A stretch of 13,836 nt of DNA. Source: Bacteroidaceae bacterium (lineage in GTDB: Bacteria; Bacteroidota; Bacteroidia; Bacteroidales; Bacteroidaceae). Position numbers and translations under genes: made by a program. The notes below the pieces were generated by a model. It made no database searches. It was not told the DNA's origin and was given only the letters and a program-made list of their open reading frames with translations. The stretch lies in contig JAQWAN010000022.1 of the NCBI GenBank assembly GCA_028707655.1, forward strand, positions 1-13,836, given 5' to 3'. This document shows, piece after piece, positions 1 through 7,116 of this stretch; the first letter of the stretch is position 1; every line of letters begins with the position of its first letter.

Positions 1-800
1 GGTTGACCCGCCGTATCATGTGGCGCAGTCCAATCAATAGCAGCCCATTGCGTTGGCAATCCACCAATTTTTTGTTCATAAACACGAAGTGTATCACCTT
101 CTATGGCATAAATGGAATAGCCTCCCACTTTTTCTTTAGCACGTAGATTAGAACGATTCAAGAAACCGGGAATACCTTCGTAAGAAAGTTCTTTATTGCT
201 ATGATAATGACCACCTAAAAAAGCCGTAATTTGATAGGGACGCACGGCATCTAATACAGCATACCAGTTATCTATATCACCGCTCTGCATAGGATAATGC
301 GTCACCAAAAAGACAGGTTGTTTTTTACCAACTGCAGCTAATTGCTCTTGCAGCCATGAGATATCTTGGGGAGATACATGTCCATCAGACATTCTAAGGA
401 TAGGACCTGTAGGAAAGCCTAAGAAACAGAAACCTTTATGTTTAAAGTTAAATCGTTCAGAACCAAAAATAGAGGTAAAATCCATTACTCCAGATGCACT
501 CCACGTTCCTTCGTGGTTACCTGAGACAATGTAATAAGGTATAGTCAACTGGTCTAATGTTTCTTTCACAAATAATAAAGAGGGACGATCGCCAGTATTG
601 GTTAAATCGCCAGAGATGATAACAAAATCAAGTCCAGAAGTAGCATTAATTTGTTGTACCGAACGGGTTAAGTCTTCACGGGGAACCGGATTGGAGGAGA
701 TGTGTATGTCGGTCATTAAAGCAAACTTGAAATTGTCTGCATGCATACTTATATGTACGCATAATACGAATAGTAGTAGATAAATTCTTTTTGTTTTCAT
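1..800 (-). CDS. Secreted calcineurin-like metallophosphoesterase (3' end outside window)
   Basis: The reading frame is open from the ATG at 798-800 to the left edge, giving 266 complete codons with no stop. Residues 1-21 form a signal peptide (MKTK, then a hydrophobic run ending in SMHA), so the protein is exported. The calcineurin-like metal-binding motifs occur in order: D31-x-H33, GDLT at 64-67, GNHE at 94-97, THYP with His168, and GGHYH at 196-200. This set binds a dinuclear metal centre and is typical of phosphomono- or phosphodiesterases. The domain is complete by about residue 205; what follows (GGYSIYAIEGDTLRVYE) looks like a beta-rich C-terminal part that is cut off. The substrate cannot be told from sequence. 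It is separated from the upstream kinase gene by a terminator and 540 bases, so it is probably transcribed alone. The family assignment is firm; the function is not. Confidence 0.9.
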   Translation of the reverse strand, partial: MKTKRIYLLLFVLCVHISMHADNFKFALMTDIHISSNPVPREDLTRSVQQINATSGLDFVIISGDLTNTGDRPSLLFVKETLDQLTIPYYIVSGNHEGTWSASGVMDFTSIFGSERFNFKHKGFCFLGFPTGPILRMSDGHVSPQDISWLQEQLAAVGKKQPVFLVTHYPMQSGDIDNWYAVLDAVRPYQITAFLGGHYHSNKELSYEGIPGFLNRSNLRAKEKVGGYSIYAIEGDTLRVYEQKIGGLPTQWAAIDWTAPHDTAGQ

Positions 801-839
801 AATTATAATTTAAGACATACCTATGGTTCGAAGTGGGGA

Positions 840-847
840 CAAATATA
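840..847 (-). promoter_or_regulatory. Candidate -7 element for the phosphoesterase gene
   Basis: On the minus strand this reads TATATTTG, an exact match to the Bacteroidota -7 consensus TAnnTTTG, about 40 bases before the phosphoesterase ATG. I do not see a TTG at the expected -33 distance, so the call rests on the -7 box and its position only. Confidence 0.45.
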
Positions 848-963
848 AGAATCTAAAGCAAAATTAGTGTGCTTTTCCTCTAATTATTTTATATTTACAA
901 CATGTTTTTAAAGATATTTATGCTTTATATACTTTTTATTTGAATAATCAACCCTAATTCATC

Positions 964-1080
964 ATGCAAGATGAACAGCGTAACTTGTCGCCGATAAAAC
1001 AGAAAGTGAATAAACAAAAAGAAAGCCTAAATAGGCTAAAACACAAAGGGATAGTCGCTAAGATAGAAATAAAAAAATAA
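964..1080 (+). CDS. Possible 38-residue basic peptide, doubtful
   Basis: An ATG-to-TAA frame of 38 codons begins MQDEQRNLSPIK and is rich in lysine. It is the only sizeable plus-strand frame in the window that does not lie opposite a real gene. No clear ribosome binding site precedes it, and no exact TAnnTTTG box lies upstream (the nearest, TTTATTTG, has one mismatch). I do not recognise the sequence. AT-rich intergenic DNA easily yields lysine-rich frames of this size, so chance is the more likely explanation. Confidence 0.15.
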   Translation: MQDEQRNLSPIKQKVNKQKESLNRLKHKGIVAKIEIKK

Positions 1081-1154
1081 AGATAGCCATCTTAACATGA
1101 ATTATGAAAAGAAAAGAGGTATTTAAAGGGGCATTATCTGCTGATTTTTCATCT

Positions 1155-1236
1155 GGTACTCGTGACTACCAATACGGTTCACCATGACTACCAATATGGT
1201 TCACCGTGACTACCAATATGGTTCACCGTGACTACC
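1155..1236. repeat. Tandem array of four 16-17-bp GGT...ACC dyads, 22-bp period
   Basis: Four units lie at 1155-1170, 1176-1192, 1198-1214 and 1220-1236, joined by 5-base spacers AATAC, AATAT and AATAT. The last two units are identical (GGTTCACCGTGACTACC); the second differs by one base (CCATG for CCGTG) and the first is one base shorter with a diverged left arm (GGTACTCGTGACTACC). Each unit is an imperfect palindrome: TCAC and GTGA flank one central base, with GGT and ACC outside. The period is about two helical turns, so all units face the same side of the DNA. The array lies between a terminator and a promoter-like box. It could be a set of protein-binding sites, a minisatellite, or the core of a small non-autonomous repeat element; the sequence does not decide between these. 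Confidence 0.9.
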
Positions 1237-1279
1237 AGATTTAAGTATAACATCTATCGAATAGAAGTAGAGGTAGAAC

Positions 1280-1313
1280 AAAAAAAATTCACCCTATTTA
1301 CAATAGAGTGAAT
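1280..1313 (-). terminator. Rho-independent terminator ending the T9SS-kinase block
   Basis: On the minus strand a 12-bp stem (bases 1302-1313 pairing with 1287-1298, loop 1299-1301) is followed by a run of seven Ts. The single mismatch seen in the DNA (1307 opposite 1293) becomes a U-G wobble only in minus-strand RNA, which supports that orientation. It lies 27 bases past the kinase stop codon. Confidence 0.88.
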
Positions 1314-1340
1314 CTAACTAAAAATTATAGGTACTGTTCC

Positions 1341-2189
1341 TTATAATAAACGACAATCTTGTGTGTGGAAATCAACAATTCCAGCCATGGAATTATCTAA
1401 GATAACATCAATAAGCACACCTTCGTCTATGGCCACCTCTTTTAAAACTTCTGCAAAGGTAAAGGCTACCGATCCAACAAAGCGTATAGGCTTATCTTTA
1501 TAATCGTATTGAAAAAGACAACGCTCAAAGAAGGATTTAAAATTATTATATAACAATTGATGTACATACGGATGGTCCATATAATCTTTTAAGAAAAAAG
1601 ACTGTTTAGACAAAAAACGATTAGGGAATGGACTGTTATAAACTGCAGACATCATCTCATCTGGAGATAATTGACACGATTCATAATAGGCATCGGCCAA
1701 CTCTTTGGGAGCAATGTTTTTCAGACAATCGCCCAAAAACATTTTACCTAAAATAGCACCACTGCCCTCGTCACCTAACACATAGCCTAACGATTTTACA
1801 TTGCGTTTAATAACACTACCATCATAATAACAGGAGTTGGAACCTGTTCCTAGAATACAAGCAATACCTGGTTCATCACCAAAAAGGCCACGTGCAGCTC
1901 CTAACAAATCACTAAAAGCAGCCACTGGAGCACGAAACTGTGCTACTAGCGATGCCTCAATAATATTTCGTTTTTCTGGATTTGTACACCCTGCACCATA
2001 GAAGTATATGATTTCTGCTTTTTTCTTGAAAAACACGGATGGCAATTGCAAGCGAATACACCGACTAATCTCTCTTCGTGTTTGAAAAAAAGGATTTATG
2101 CCCTCTGTCACGGCATGTACCACAACATGCGTTCCTTCCACTAAACACCATTCAGTACGTGTTGAACTACTTTCTACTATTAATCTCAT
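1341..2189 (-). CDS. BadF/BadG-type ATPase, N-acetylglucosamine-kinase-like
   Basis: This 282-residue protein has the ASKHA sugar-kinase fold of the BadF/BadG/BcrA/BcrD family, whose Bacteroidota members are usually annotated as N-acetylglucosamine kinases. Visible landmarks are the phosphate-1 loop near residues 4-14 (IVESSSTRTEW), SDLLGAARG at 93-101 with likely catalytic base Asp94, the phosphate-2 motif GTGSNS at 114-119, the GYVLGDEGSGAILGK segment at 135-149, and VGSVAFTFAEVL at 238-249, which fits the adenosine site. The phosphate-1 loop is unusual: family members as I know them have DSGSTKT, while this one has ESSSTRT, replacing the Mg-coordinating Asp by Glu. It has no signal peptide, so it acts in the cytoplasm. 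It starts 76 bases after porN and has its own promoter candidate, but may also be read through from the T9SS genes. Substrate and any tie to secretion are unproven. Confidence 0.85.
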   Translation of the reverse strand: MRLIVESSSTRTEWCLVEGTHVVVHAVTEGINPFFQTRREISRCIRLQLPSVFFKKKAEIIYFYGAGCTNPEKRNIIEASLVAQFRAPVAAFSDLLGAARGLFGDEPGIACILGTGSNSCYYDGSVIKRNVKSLGYVLGDEGSGAILGKMFLGDCLKNIAPKELADAYYESCQLSPDEMMSAVYNSPFPNRFLSKQSFFLKDYMDHPYVHQLLYNNFKSFFERCLFQYDYKDKPIRFVGSVAFTFAEVLKEVAIDEGVLIDVILDNSMAGIVDFHTQDCRLL

Positions 2190-2223
2190 CCTTATTAAAT
2201 TTCCTTTATTTTTATCAGTAAAA

Positions 2224-2255
2224 CAAAAATATAAATAAATATCTACAACAACAAA
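2224..2255 (-). promoter_or_regulatory. Bacteroidota-type promoter candidate before the kinase gene
   Basis: The minus strand reads TTTG (2252-2255), a 20-base spacer, then TATTTTTG (2224-2231). Both boxes and the spacing fit the Bacteroidota -33/-7 consensus. The -7 box ends 34 bases before the kinase ATG, inside the porN-kinase gap. The region is very AT-rich with several overlapping TTG triplets, so the exact -33 box is uncertain. Confidence 0.5.
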
Positions 2256-2265
2256 AAAAAAGGAG

Positions 2266-3357
2266 TTATCTTCTGCTACGTCGTACGGACATACGTACGC
2301 CAGAAGAGGAAGACGTTTTGCTTTTCGACTTTTTGGTGTCTTTAACAGATGATTTAGAAGATTTTGATTTCATTTTATCACGGCCCTTACGTTTTGAGTT
2401 ACGAACTGATTTCTTTGTACTTACACTCTTTTCGGCAACAAGTGTAGAGTCGTTTGGAGTTAAAACGGGTTCATCTTGTTTTTCTGGAGCTACTTCCCAT
2501 AAATGCGATTCAAAAGTGGTGAGCTCCGATTCAATACGTTGCTGCTCCTTAACCAAAGCACTATCAGTTGGGCAATACTGCGATAGGGTTTGATTCAACA
2601 TGTTTGTGGTTTTATAAATATCCCCCTTATAGAGATGGGCCGTAAAATAATCGCTGATGGTTAAATTAGAGGTGTTATTATAATTACTAACCATAATAGG
2701 ATAATAATTTAAATAATGAGAGAGGTCGTCAAACTTAACCCAAAAAAGTGGCGACTTAACTGGGGTAGTAGAAAACATATCGGTTCTATGCAACACAGGA
2801 CAGATGGCAACAACACGCGAGGAATAGGTAGAGGTGCGTTGATCAAAATAATAAACCTCTTTTATAAAGTAACTCAATACCTCGGCAGAGGGAATATCAC
2901 TATTGTTGACTACAATAGAGGTATCTTTCTTATTCTTCGATTTTTTCTCGTAATAGATATGAAAACGGTCTAAAAAACCCTGCACATCCATCTTATTATC
3001 GGAGGTGAAAAGCTCATTACCATCTAAGCGGTAATCGTAGGCTGGTACTTTGTTGGCTAACAACAAACGTATAATGGAAGTGAAAAAATTTACACGTTTA
3101 CCAATGGGCTCTACCGGATAATACAGCGGAGCATTGGCCTCTTTCTTCAAATCTAACGAACGATAGATAGCACGCTCCCAAACCAAATCGGAAGAGTGCT
3201 CCACCTTGCCTGCATATTGTGTTGCCGAACGAACAGACAACATGGGTGTCGACTTCTTACGTGCTATCTCAGCACGTCGAGCTGCAGGCTGCGCATGTAA
3301 CAGCTGCACCAATACGACAGCCGAAAGAAAAAATAAAAAGCGAATATTACGTAGCAT
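2266..3357 (-). CDS. porN: Type IX secretion system protein PorN (GldN family)
   Basis: This 363-residue exported protein has a signal peptide of about 22 residues (hydrophobic run LFFLSAVVLVQLL, ending HAQ). PorN/GldN is the periplasmic T9SS protein that binds the lipoprotein PorK to form large rings beneath the outer membrane. Identification rests on its place after porM, on its length (close to the roughly 360 residues of P. gingivalis PorN), and on GldN-like stretches such as VWERAIYRSLDL and NxPLYYPVEP near residues 58-84. The last 54 residues (310-363) form a low-complexity Ser/Lys/Arg tail with 22 basic and only 2 acidic residues, ending VRRSRR. It starts 14 bases after porM and should be co-translated with it. 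Confidence 0.93.
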   Translation of the reverse strand: MLRNIRFLFFLSAVVLVQLLHAQPAARRAEIARKKSTPMLSVRSATQYAGKVEHSSDLVWERAIYRSLDLKKEANAPLYYPVEPIGKRVNFFTSIIRLLLANKVPAYDYRLDGNELFTSDNKMDVQGFLDRFHIYYEKKSKNKKDTSIVVNNSDIPSAEVLSYFIKEVYYFDQRTSTYSSRVVAICPVLHRTDMFSTTPVKSPLFWVKFDDLSHYLNYYPIMVSNYNNTSNLTISDYFTAHLYKGDIYKTTNMLNQTLSQYCPTDSALVKEQQRIESELTTFESHLWEVAPEKQDEPVLTPNDSTLVAEKSVSTKKSVRNSKRKGRDKMKSKSSKSSVKDTKKSKSKTSSSSGVRMSVRRSRR

Positions 3358-3371
3358 ACTATGATGTTTTT

Positions 3372-4928
3372 TTAATTTACAATAACCTCTAAAGATGTGG
3401 GCAATACGCGTTCAATGCCGTCTGGACCAATCGCTCTTACACGAGAGATATAGAAGCGTTTACCACGCGATAGATTTCTAAAAACGGAACGTTGTCTATT
3501 GGAGAACTGACTGCCATTCGATAATTCTGGAACAGCATTTCCCATGGTATCAAAAAAGACGGTTTCAAAACTGAGTACCTTAAAATCGATAGACAATAAA
3601 CCATCGTCTATGGCGGCTAAAATGCCTTTACTATTCATCAAAGCCATTTTGCTCAGTGGCGTTCCACCTTTATACCGTTGCGAATGACCATTGGCATCGG
3701 TATAGGTAACAAAAGGAGTAGGATCGGGCAATTGACGAACATGGAAAACATATCGGCCCATCACCTGTGCATTGGCGGTTACAAGAATGGTTATATCCTT
3801 GCCAACAGCAAGAGGACGTACTACAAAACCTGCTTTATTCCTTTTGAGTGTTGCATTTCCACCAGCTATAGATACACGGATATTACTAGAGGGAACACCC
3901 GGAACAGAAACACTAATGGGGTTGTCAAAACCAGCATAAAAGATATTCATTAATGTGGCAGACACAGTGGCAGATGGTTCTACTACGGTGTATTCTTGTT
4001 CAAACGGACGAGATAGAACAGAGCCATCCGATTGGTCGAGTTTTAAATAACCACTTAACTTAAATTGACCGGTTTGGTTACACAACAGTTCATATTTGCC
4101 ATCGTTTGCAATCTCCTTATCATCAATAAAGATGGCAGGACGCTTGGTGGTGTCCACAGCGGCTAAGATAACTTGAGCGGAGAATTTATTACCACGAACT
4201 ATTGTTTTAGCAGTGGGAATAACGTATGCTTTTACTTGATTAACCCGTAAATCGCCTACATCAATATTGTTGACAAGTGTATGCAATACCTCTCCCTCTG
4301 CATAGCGTACATCGCTTTGAAGCTTTGTCAATAGGGTAACAGCAGCTGCCGCTGGGGTATTCTCAAAAATATACTCTTGCCAGTTCTTACCGAGCGTGCC
4401 TACTTTTGTGGGCACATTAGTGGATAGACTACTCAAGATTGTTTTTTGCTGAATAGAATCCGTTATCATTGCTAAGATAGCCGTACGGTAATTGTTTATC
4501 GCTTCATAAAGATGCTTTCCTTTACCACTTCCTGGCGCTAACATAACGTAGGTAGCCGCTTCTAAATTTTCTTTATTGGAGATATCTTTCACATCGGCAT
4601 CATCGCCATCTGCTTCTTTAACAATCTTATATTTTAAATCTTCCACATAGTTAAACAAGGAGTCCGAAATCTGACGCACATATTGTGCTTTGCTATACCA
4701 CTCCTTTACTTTTTCAGGATTTCTAGCCATATAAAAATCTAAATCCTTATACATTGCATCGTTTTGCAAAGAAGAATTCAGTGTCGATCGATTAAGTCCC
4801 TCATCCACTAAAGAAAATCCATTCAGAACATCGGAAGAAACATTTAATGCCAACATTGCCATCAAAACAATGTACATTAAATTAATCATCTTCTGCCTGG
4901 AGGAATCAGGTCCGTTTATTGCAGCCAT
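3372..4928 (-). CDS. porM: Type IX secretion system motor protein PorM (GldM family)
   Basis: This 518-residue protein matches the usual PorM length (about 516 in P. gingivalis). The N-terminus carries the signature RQKMINLMYIVLMAMLALNV (residues 11-30): a short cytoplasmic stub, one inner-membrane helix at about 15-32, and then a long periplasmic part predicted to form a helical domain followed by beta domains reaching the PorK/PorN ring. Arg11 sits where Arg9 of Flavobacterium GldM lies, the residue proposed to interact with the GldL glutamate for proton-driven rotation. Later stretches such as GNKFSAQVILAAVDT and YVFHVRQLPDPTPFV fit the periplasmic domains. PorL and PorM together form the energising motor. 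It starts 20 bases after porL. Confidence 0.97.
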   Translation of the reverse strand: MAAINGPDSSRQKMINLMYIVLMAMLALNVSSDVLNGFSLVDEGLNRSTLNSSLQNDAMYKDLDFYMARNPEKVKEWYSKAQYVRQISDSLFNYVEDLKYKIVKEADGDDADVKDISNKENLEAATYVMLAPGSGKGKHLYEAINNYRTAILAMITDSIQQKTILSSLSTNVPTKVGTLGKNWQEYIFENTPAAAAVTLLTKLQSDVRYAEGEVLHTLVNNIDVGDLRVNQVKAYVIPTAKTIVRGNKFSAQVILAAVDTTKRPAIFIDDKEIANDGKYELLCNQTGQFKLSGYLKLDQSDGSVLSRPFEQEYTVVEPSATVSATLMNIFYAGFDNPISVSVPGVPSSNIRVSIAGGNATLKRNKAGFVVRPLAVGKDITILVTANAQVMGRYVFHVRQLPDPTPFVTYTDANGHSQRYKGGTPLSKMALMNSKGILAAIDDGLLSIDFKVLSFETVFFDTMGNAVPELSNGSQFSNRQRSVFRNLSRGKRFYISRVRAIGPDGIERVLPTSLEVIVN

Positions 4929-4948
4929 TATATTCTAAGTTTAGAAAA

Positions 4949-5680
4949 TTATTTATTATTGATTGTCATGGCATCCAACATGCGTGCATAAACCACATTC
5001 AGCTCGTCTATCTGTTGAGCCATCAGTTTACTCTGTTCGTTGATCTTATCAATGGTAGATAGTTGCGAACTAACACTGCGCAACTGTATCTCATAAATGG
5101 CATTTATTCCGGAAAGATTTTTCGAAAGCATATCCATCTGGTCAGCATCTTGCCCCATTCGTTTGGTTTGCTCTGTAAAATTACCCAAAGCGGATGTCAT
5201 CTGCTGCAATTGGTCTAAATATTGCTGTGTAGCAGAAATCATCTCATCAGAAACCTCCACGCCTGGAACGGCAGCCGCAGAAGCGTTTGGAGCAGCCGAT
5301 GCGGTGGTAGATGCTGGAGCACCTGTGGCTGGCTGGCCCATTTGCGTTTGGTCAAGACCACGCTGTGTAGCCTCTTTTAGCTCCTCGGTAGCTTTATGAT
5401 CGCTGCTTGAACCCGCAATCTTGATTTGTGGGAAAACACTTTCCCATTTATACGCTTTAGAGGGACGGTCGAAACCGGATATAGCAAAAACTAAAACTTC
5501 GGTACCCATACCAATAAACAACATAACATTTGCAGAGGGTAGATGGGTGAGCTTAAACAAAGCACCTAAAATAACAATGGCAGCTCCCCAACTATAGGCA
5601 TAATTCAGCAACACCTTACCTTGGTAGCTGGCTATGAAGTTTTGTACCGTATGAATAAAATTCTTTTTCTTATTTTCCAT
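4949..5680 (-). CDS. porL: Type IX secretion system motor protein PorL (GldL family)
   Basis: This 243-residue protein is the stator-like partner of PorM. Two membrane helices lie near residues 25-44 and 50-68. The second holds Glu61 (GTEVLVFAISGF), matching the conserved TM glutamate (Glu49 in Flavobacterium GldL) needed for proton-motive-force use; Lys43 lies between the helices. The rest is cytoplasmic: an Ala/Pro/Thr-rich linker at about 115-142 and then a helical, coiled-coil-prone C-terminus to residue 243. From memory, P. gingivalis PorL is longer (about 300 residues) and GldL shorter (about 215), so the tail length is intermediate. The start is supported by MENKKKNFIHTVQNF and the 14-base gap from porK. 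Confidence 0.95.
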   Translation of the reverse strand: MENKKKNFIHTVQNFIASYQGKVLLNYAYSWGAAIVILGALFKLTHLPSANVMLFIGMGTEVLVFAISGFDRPSKAYKWESVFPQIKIAGSSSDHKATEELKEATQRGLDQTQMGQPATGAPASTTASAAPNASAAAVPGVEVSDEMISATQQYLDQLQQMTSALGNFTEQTKRMGQDADQMDMLSKNLSGINAIYEIQLRSVSSQLSTIDKINEQSKLMAQQIDELNVVYARMLDAMTINNK

Positions 5681-5694
5681 AATTAACTATCTTA

Positions 5695-7110
5695 TCACTT
5701 TTTATAACCAATTTGTGTACGCACACATCTAAAACCAATATACGATCTTCCAACATTTTGATATTCATAAGAACGAGCACTAGAACGAATATAGGCAGCG
5801 ATGTCTTTCCAAGAACCACCTCGAACCGTCTTACGCTTCATCTTATAGGGGTCTTCTTTGGCTGCATTATACGATAATTCTGGATTAATATCACTCATAG
5901 ACAATACACCCGATTCCGTATAATTGGTGGAGGTCCACTCCGCAACGTTTCCGGCCATATCATACAAGCCGTTTTCATTAGCCGAGAAAATACCCACTTT
6001 ATTGGTGATCAGACTACCATCTTTTGTATAGTTTCCTTTGCCTGGTTTATAGTTTCCATAAAAACAACCCTCGTCGGACTCGGTGTTTTCACTGTTCCAA
6101 GGATAAACCTTGCCTTTTTTACCACGTGCAGCATACTCCCACTCTACCTCTGTAGGTAGGCGATAGCGCTGGATATAGCGTGCAGCACCCTTTAAGCCGG
6201 CAAGTAGATACTCCGTACGCCATGCACAAAAGGCATTGGCTTGTTCCCAACTAACCCCCACTACTGGGTAGTCGTTATAGGCTGGATGACTAAAATAGAG
6301 CTCCATATAGGGCTCGTTATAGGCGTTTTTGAAATCGTTTACCCAACAGGTGGTGTCGGGATAGATATTAACGATATAACTATTTTCAAAATCGTATAGG
6401 TTAGAGAGTGGACGGTTGATGGTTCTATTAACAATACGTCCCTCATCGTCTACATAAGCGGTATCTTTAGAGATCATTACCTCCTCCTCTTTAACCTTCA
6501 GATCTGTGTTTAAAACACGTTCAGATGGGTTCAATCGGTTTTTACGCAAAGCTGCTAGGGTCTGATTATAGTAGGTGTAATGATAATTCATCTGTTTAGC
6601 ATCTAACATTTTCTTACCCGTTACTGGGTGTATAAAATAGACACTCTCAATGGCGGTTTGCTCAAACTCATCTGCCTTTTTCCAAGGAATAGGTTTTGCC
6701 CAATTCAGATGCGGAGTAACTGGATTGCCATAACGATCTTCCATTATCTTATAGAGCTCATTTCCGCCAAAAGCTGGGTCTGCCAATCGTTCACGGATAA
6801 GCGAATCGCGCACCCAACCTACAAACTGCTTATACTTGGAATTGGTTATCTCCATCTCATCCATCCAAAAAGCATCCACAGAGACTTCTCGCGAAGGAGT
6901 AGAAACACCCCATAAACTATCTGGTTTTTCTGGACCAACGGTTAGTGAACCTGGTTTAACAAGTACCATTCCATAAGGAGTTGGTTCTCGCCAAGACATG
7001 GCATGAACGCCCGTCACTTCACCACCTACAGCAGAAGAACCAATAGGGCCCATACATGCAGTTAAGGTTGTAACCACCACTACAAAAGCAAATATTACTA
7101 TCTTCTTCAT
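5695..7110 (-). CDS. porK: Type IX secretion system ring lipoprotein PorK (GldK family)
   Basis: This 471-residue outer-membrane lipoprotein has a signal peptide ending in the lipobox LTAC, with Cys19 as the lipidation site. The mature part has the formylglycine-generating-enzyme/sulfatase-modifying-factor fold used structurally in GldK/PorK. Visible pieces are MVLVKPGSLTVG near 48-59, DAFWMDEMEITNSKYKQFV near 80-98, YPVVGVSWEQANAFCAWR, YRLPTEVEWEYAARG, YDMAGNVAEWTS, RGGSWKD and YIGFRCVR at the end. PorK pairs with PorN in a periplasmic ring tied to the outer membrane. Length is near that of the P. gingivalis protein (about 490). It starts only 6 bases after porP. A free-standing FGE-like enzyme is unlikely given the operon. 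Confidence 0.96.
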   Translation of the reverse strand: MKKIVIFAFVVVVTTLTACMGPIGSSAVGGEVTGVHAMSWREPTPYGMVLVKPGSLTVGPEKPDSLWGVSTPSREVSVDAFWMDEMEITNSKYKQFVGWVRDSLIRERLADPAFGGNELYKIMEDRYGNPVTPHLNWAKPIPWKKADEFEQTAIESVYFIHPVTGKKMLDAKQMNYHYTYYNQTLAALRKNRLNPSERVLNTDLKVKEEEVMISKDTAYVDDEGRIVNRTINRPLSNLYDFENSYIVNIYPDTTCWVNDFKNAYNEPYMELYFSHPAYNDYPVVGVSWEQANAFCAWRTEYLLAGLKGAARYIQRYRLPTEVEWEYAARGKKGKVYPWNSENTESDEGCFYGNYKPGKGNYTKDGSLITNKVGIFSANENGLYDMAGNVAEWTSTNYTESGVLSMSDINPELSYNAAKEDPYKMKRKTVRGGSWKDIAAYIRSSARSYEYQNVGRSYIGFRCVRTQIGYKK

Positions 7111-7116
7111 TTTTTA

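Larger units (their letters stand above)
801..1340. other. Long intergenic region between the kinase and phosphoesterase genes
   Basis: This 540-base stretch contains the kinase terminator (1280-1313), the 22-bp dyad array (1155-1236), a very short plus-strand reading frame (964-1080) and the phosphoesterase -7 box (840-847). It also contains a perfect 6-bp inverted repeat, AGCCTA-AA-TAGGCT, at 1024-1037. I see no larger gene on either strand. It is much longer than the other gaps in the window, which are mostly under 80 bases, and may be a place where repeats have accumulated. Confidence 0.7.

Noticed and set aside
598..783. Plus-strand frame opposite the phosphoesterase
   Set aside because: It lies antisense to a gene with intact metal-binding motifs and has no recognisable features. 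The same holds for the plus-strand frames at 2318, 2716, 3678, 5097, 6628, 8605, 9002, 9570, 12339 and 13374.
1104..1187. Plus-strand 27-residue frame running into the dyad array
   Set aside because: It is very short, ends inside the repeats, and a 22-bp period cannot keep a reading frame; it looks like chance.
1155..1236. CRISPR-like array
   Set aside because: The spacers are only 5 bases and nearly identical, so there are no unique spacers, and no cas genes are nearby.
5695..7110. A sulfatase-activating formylglycine enzyme
   Set aside because: The fold is shared, but the lipobox and the position between porP and porL identify it as PorK.
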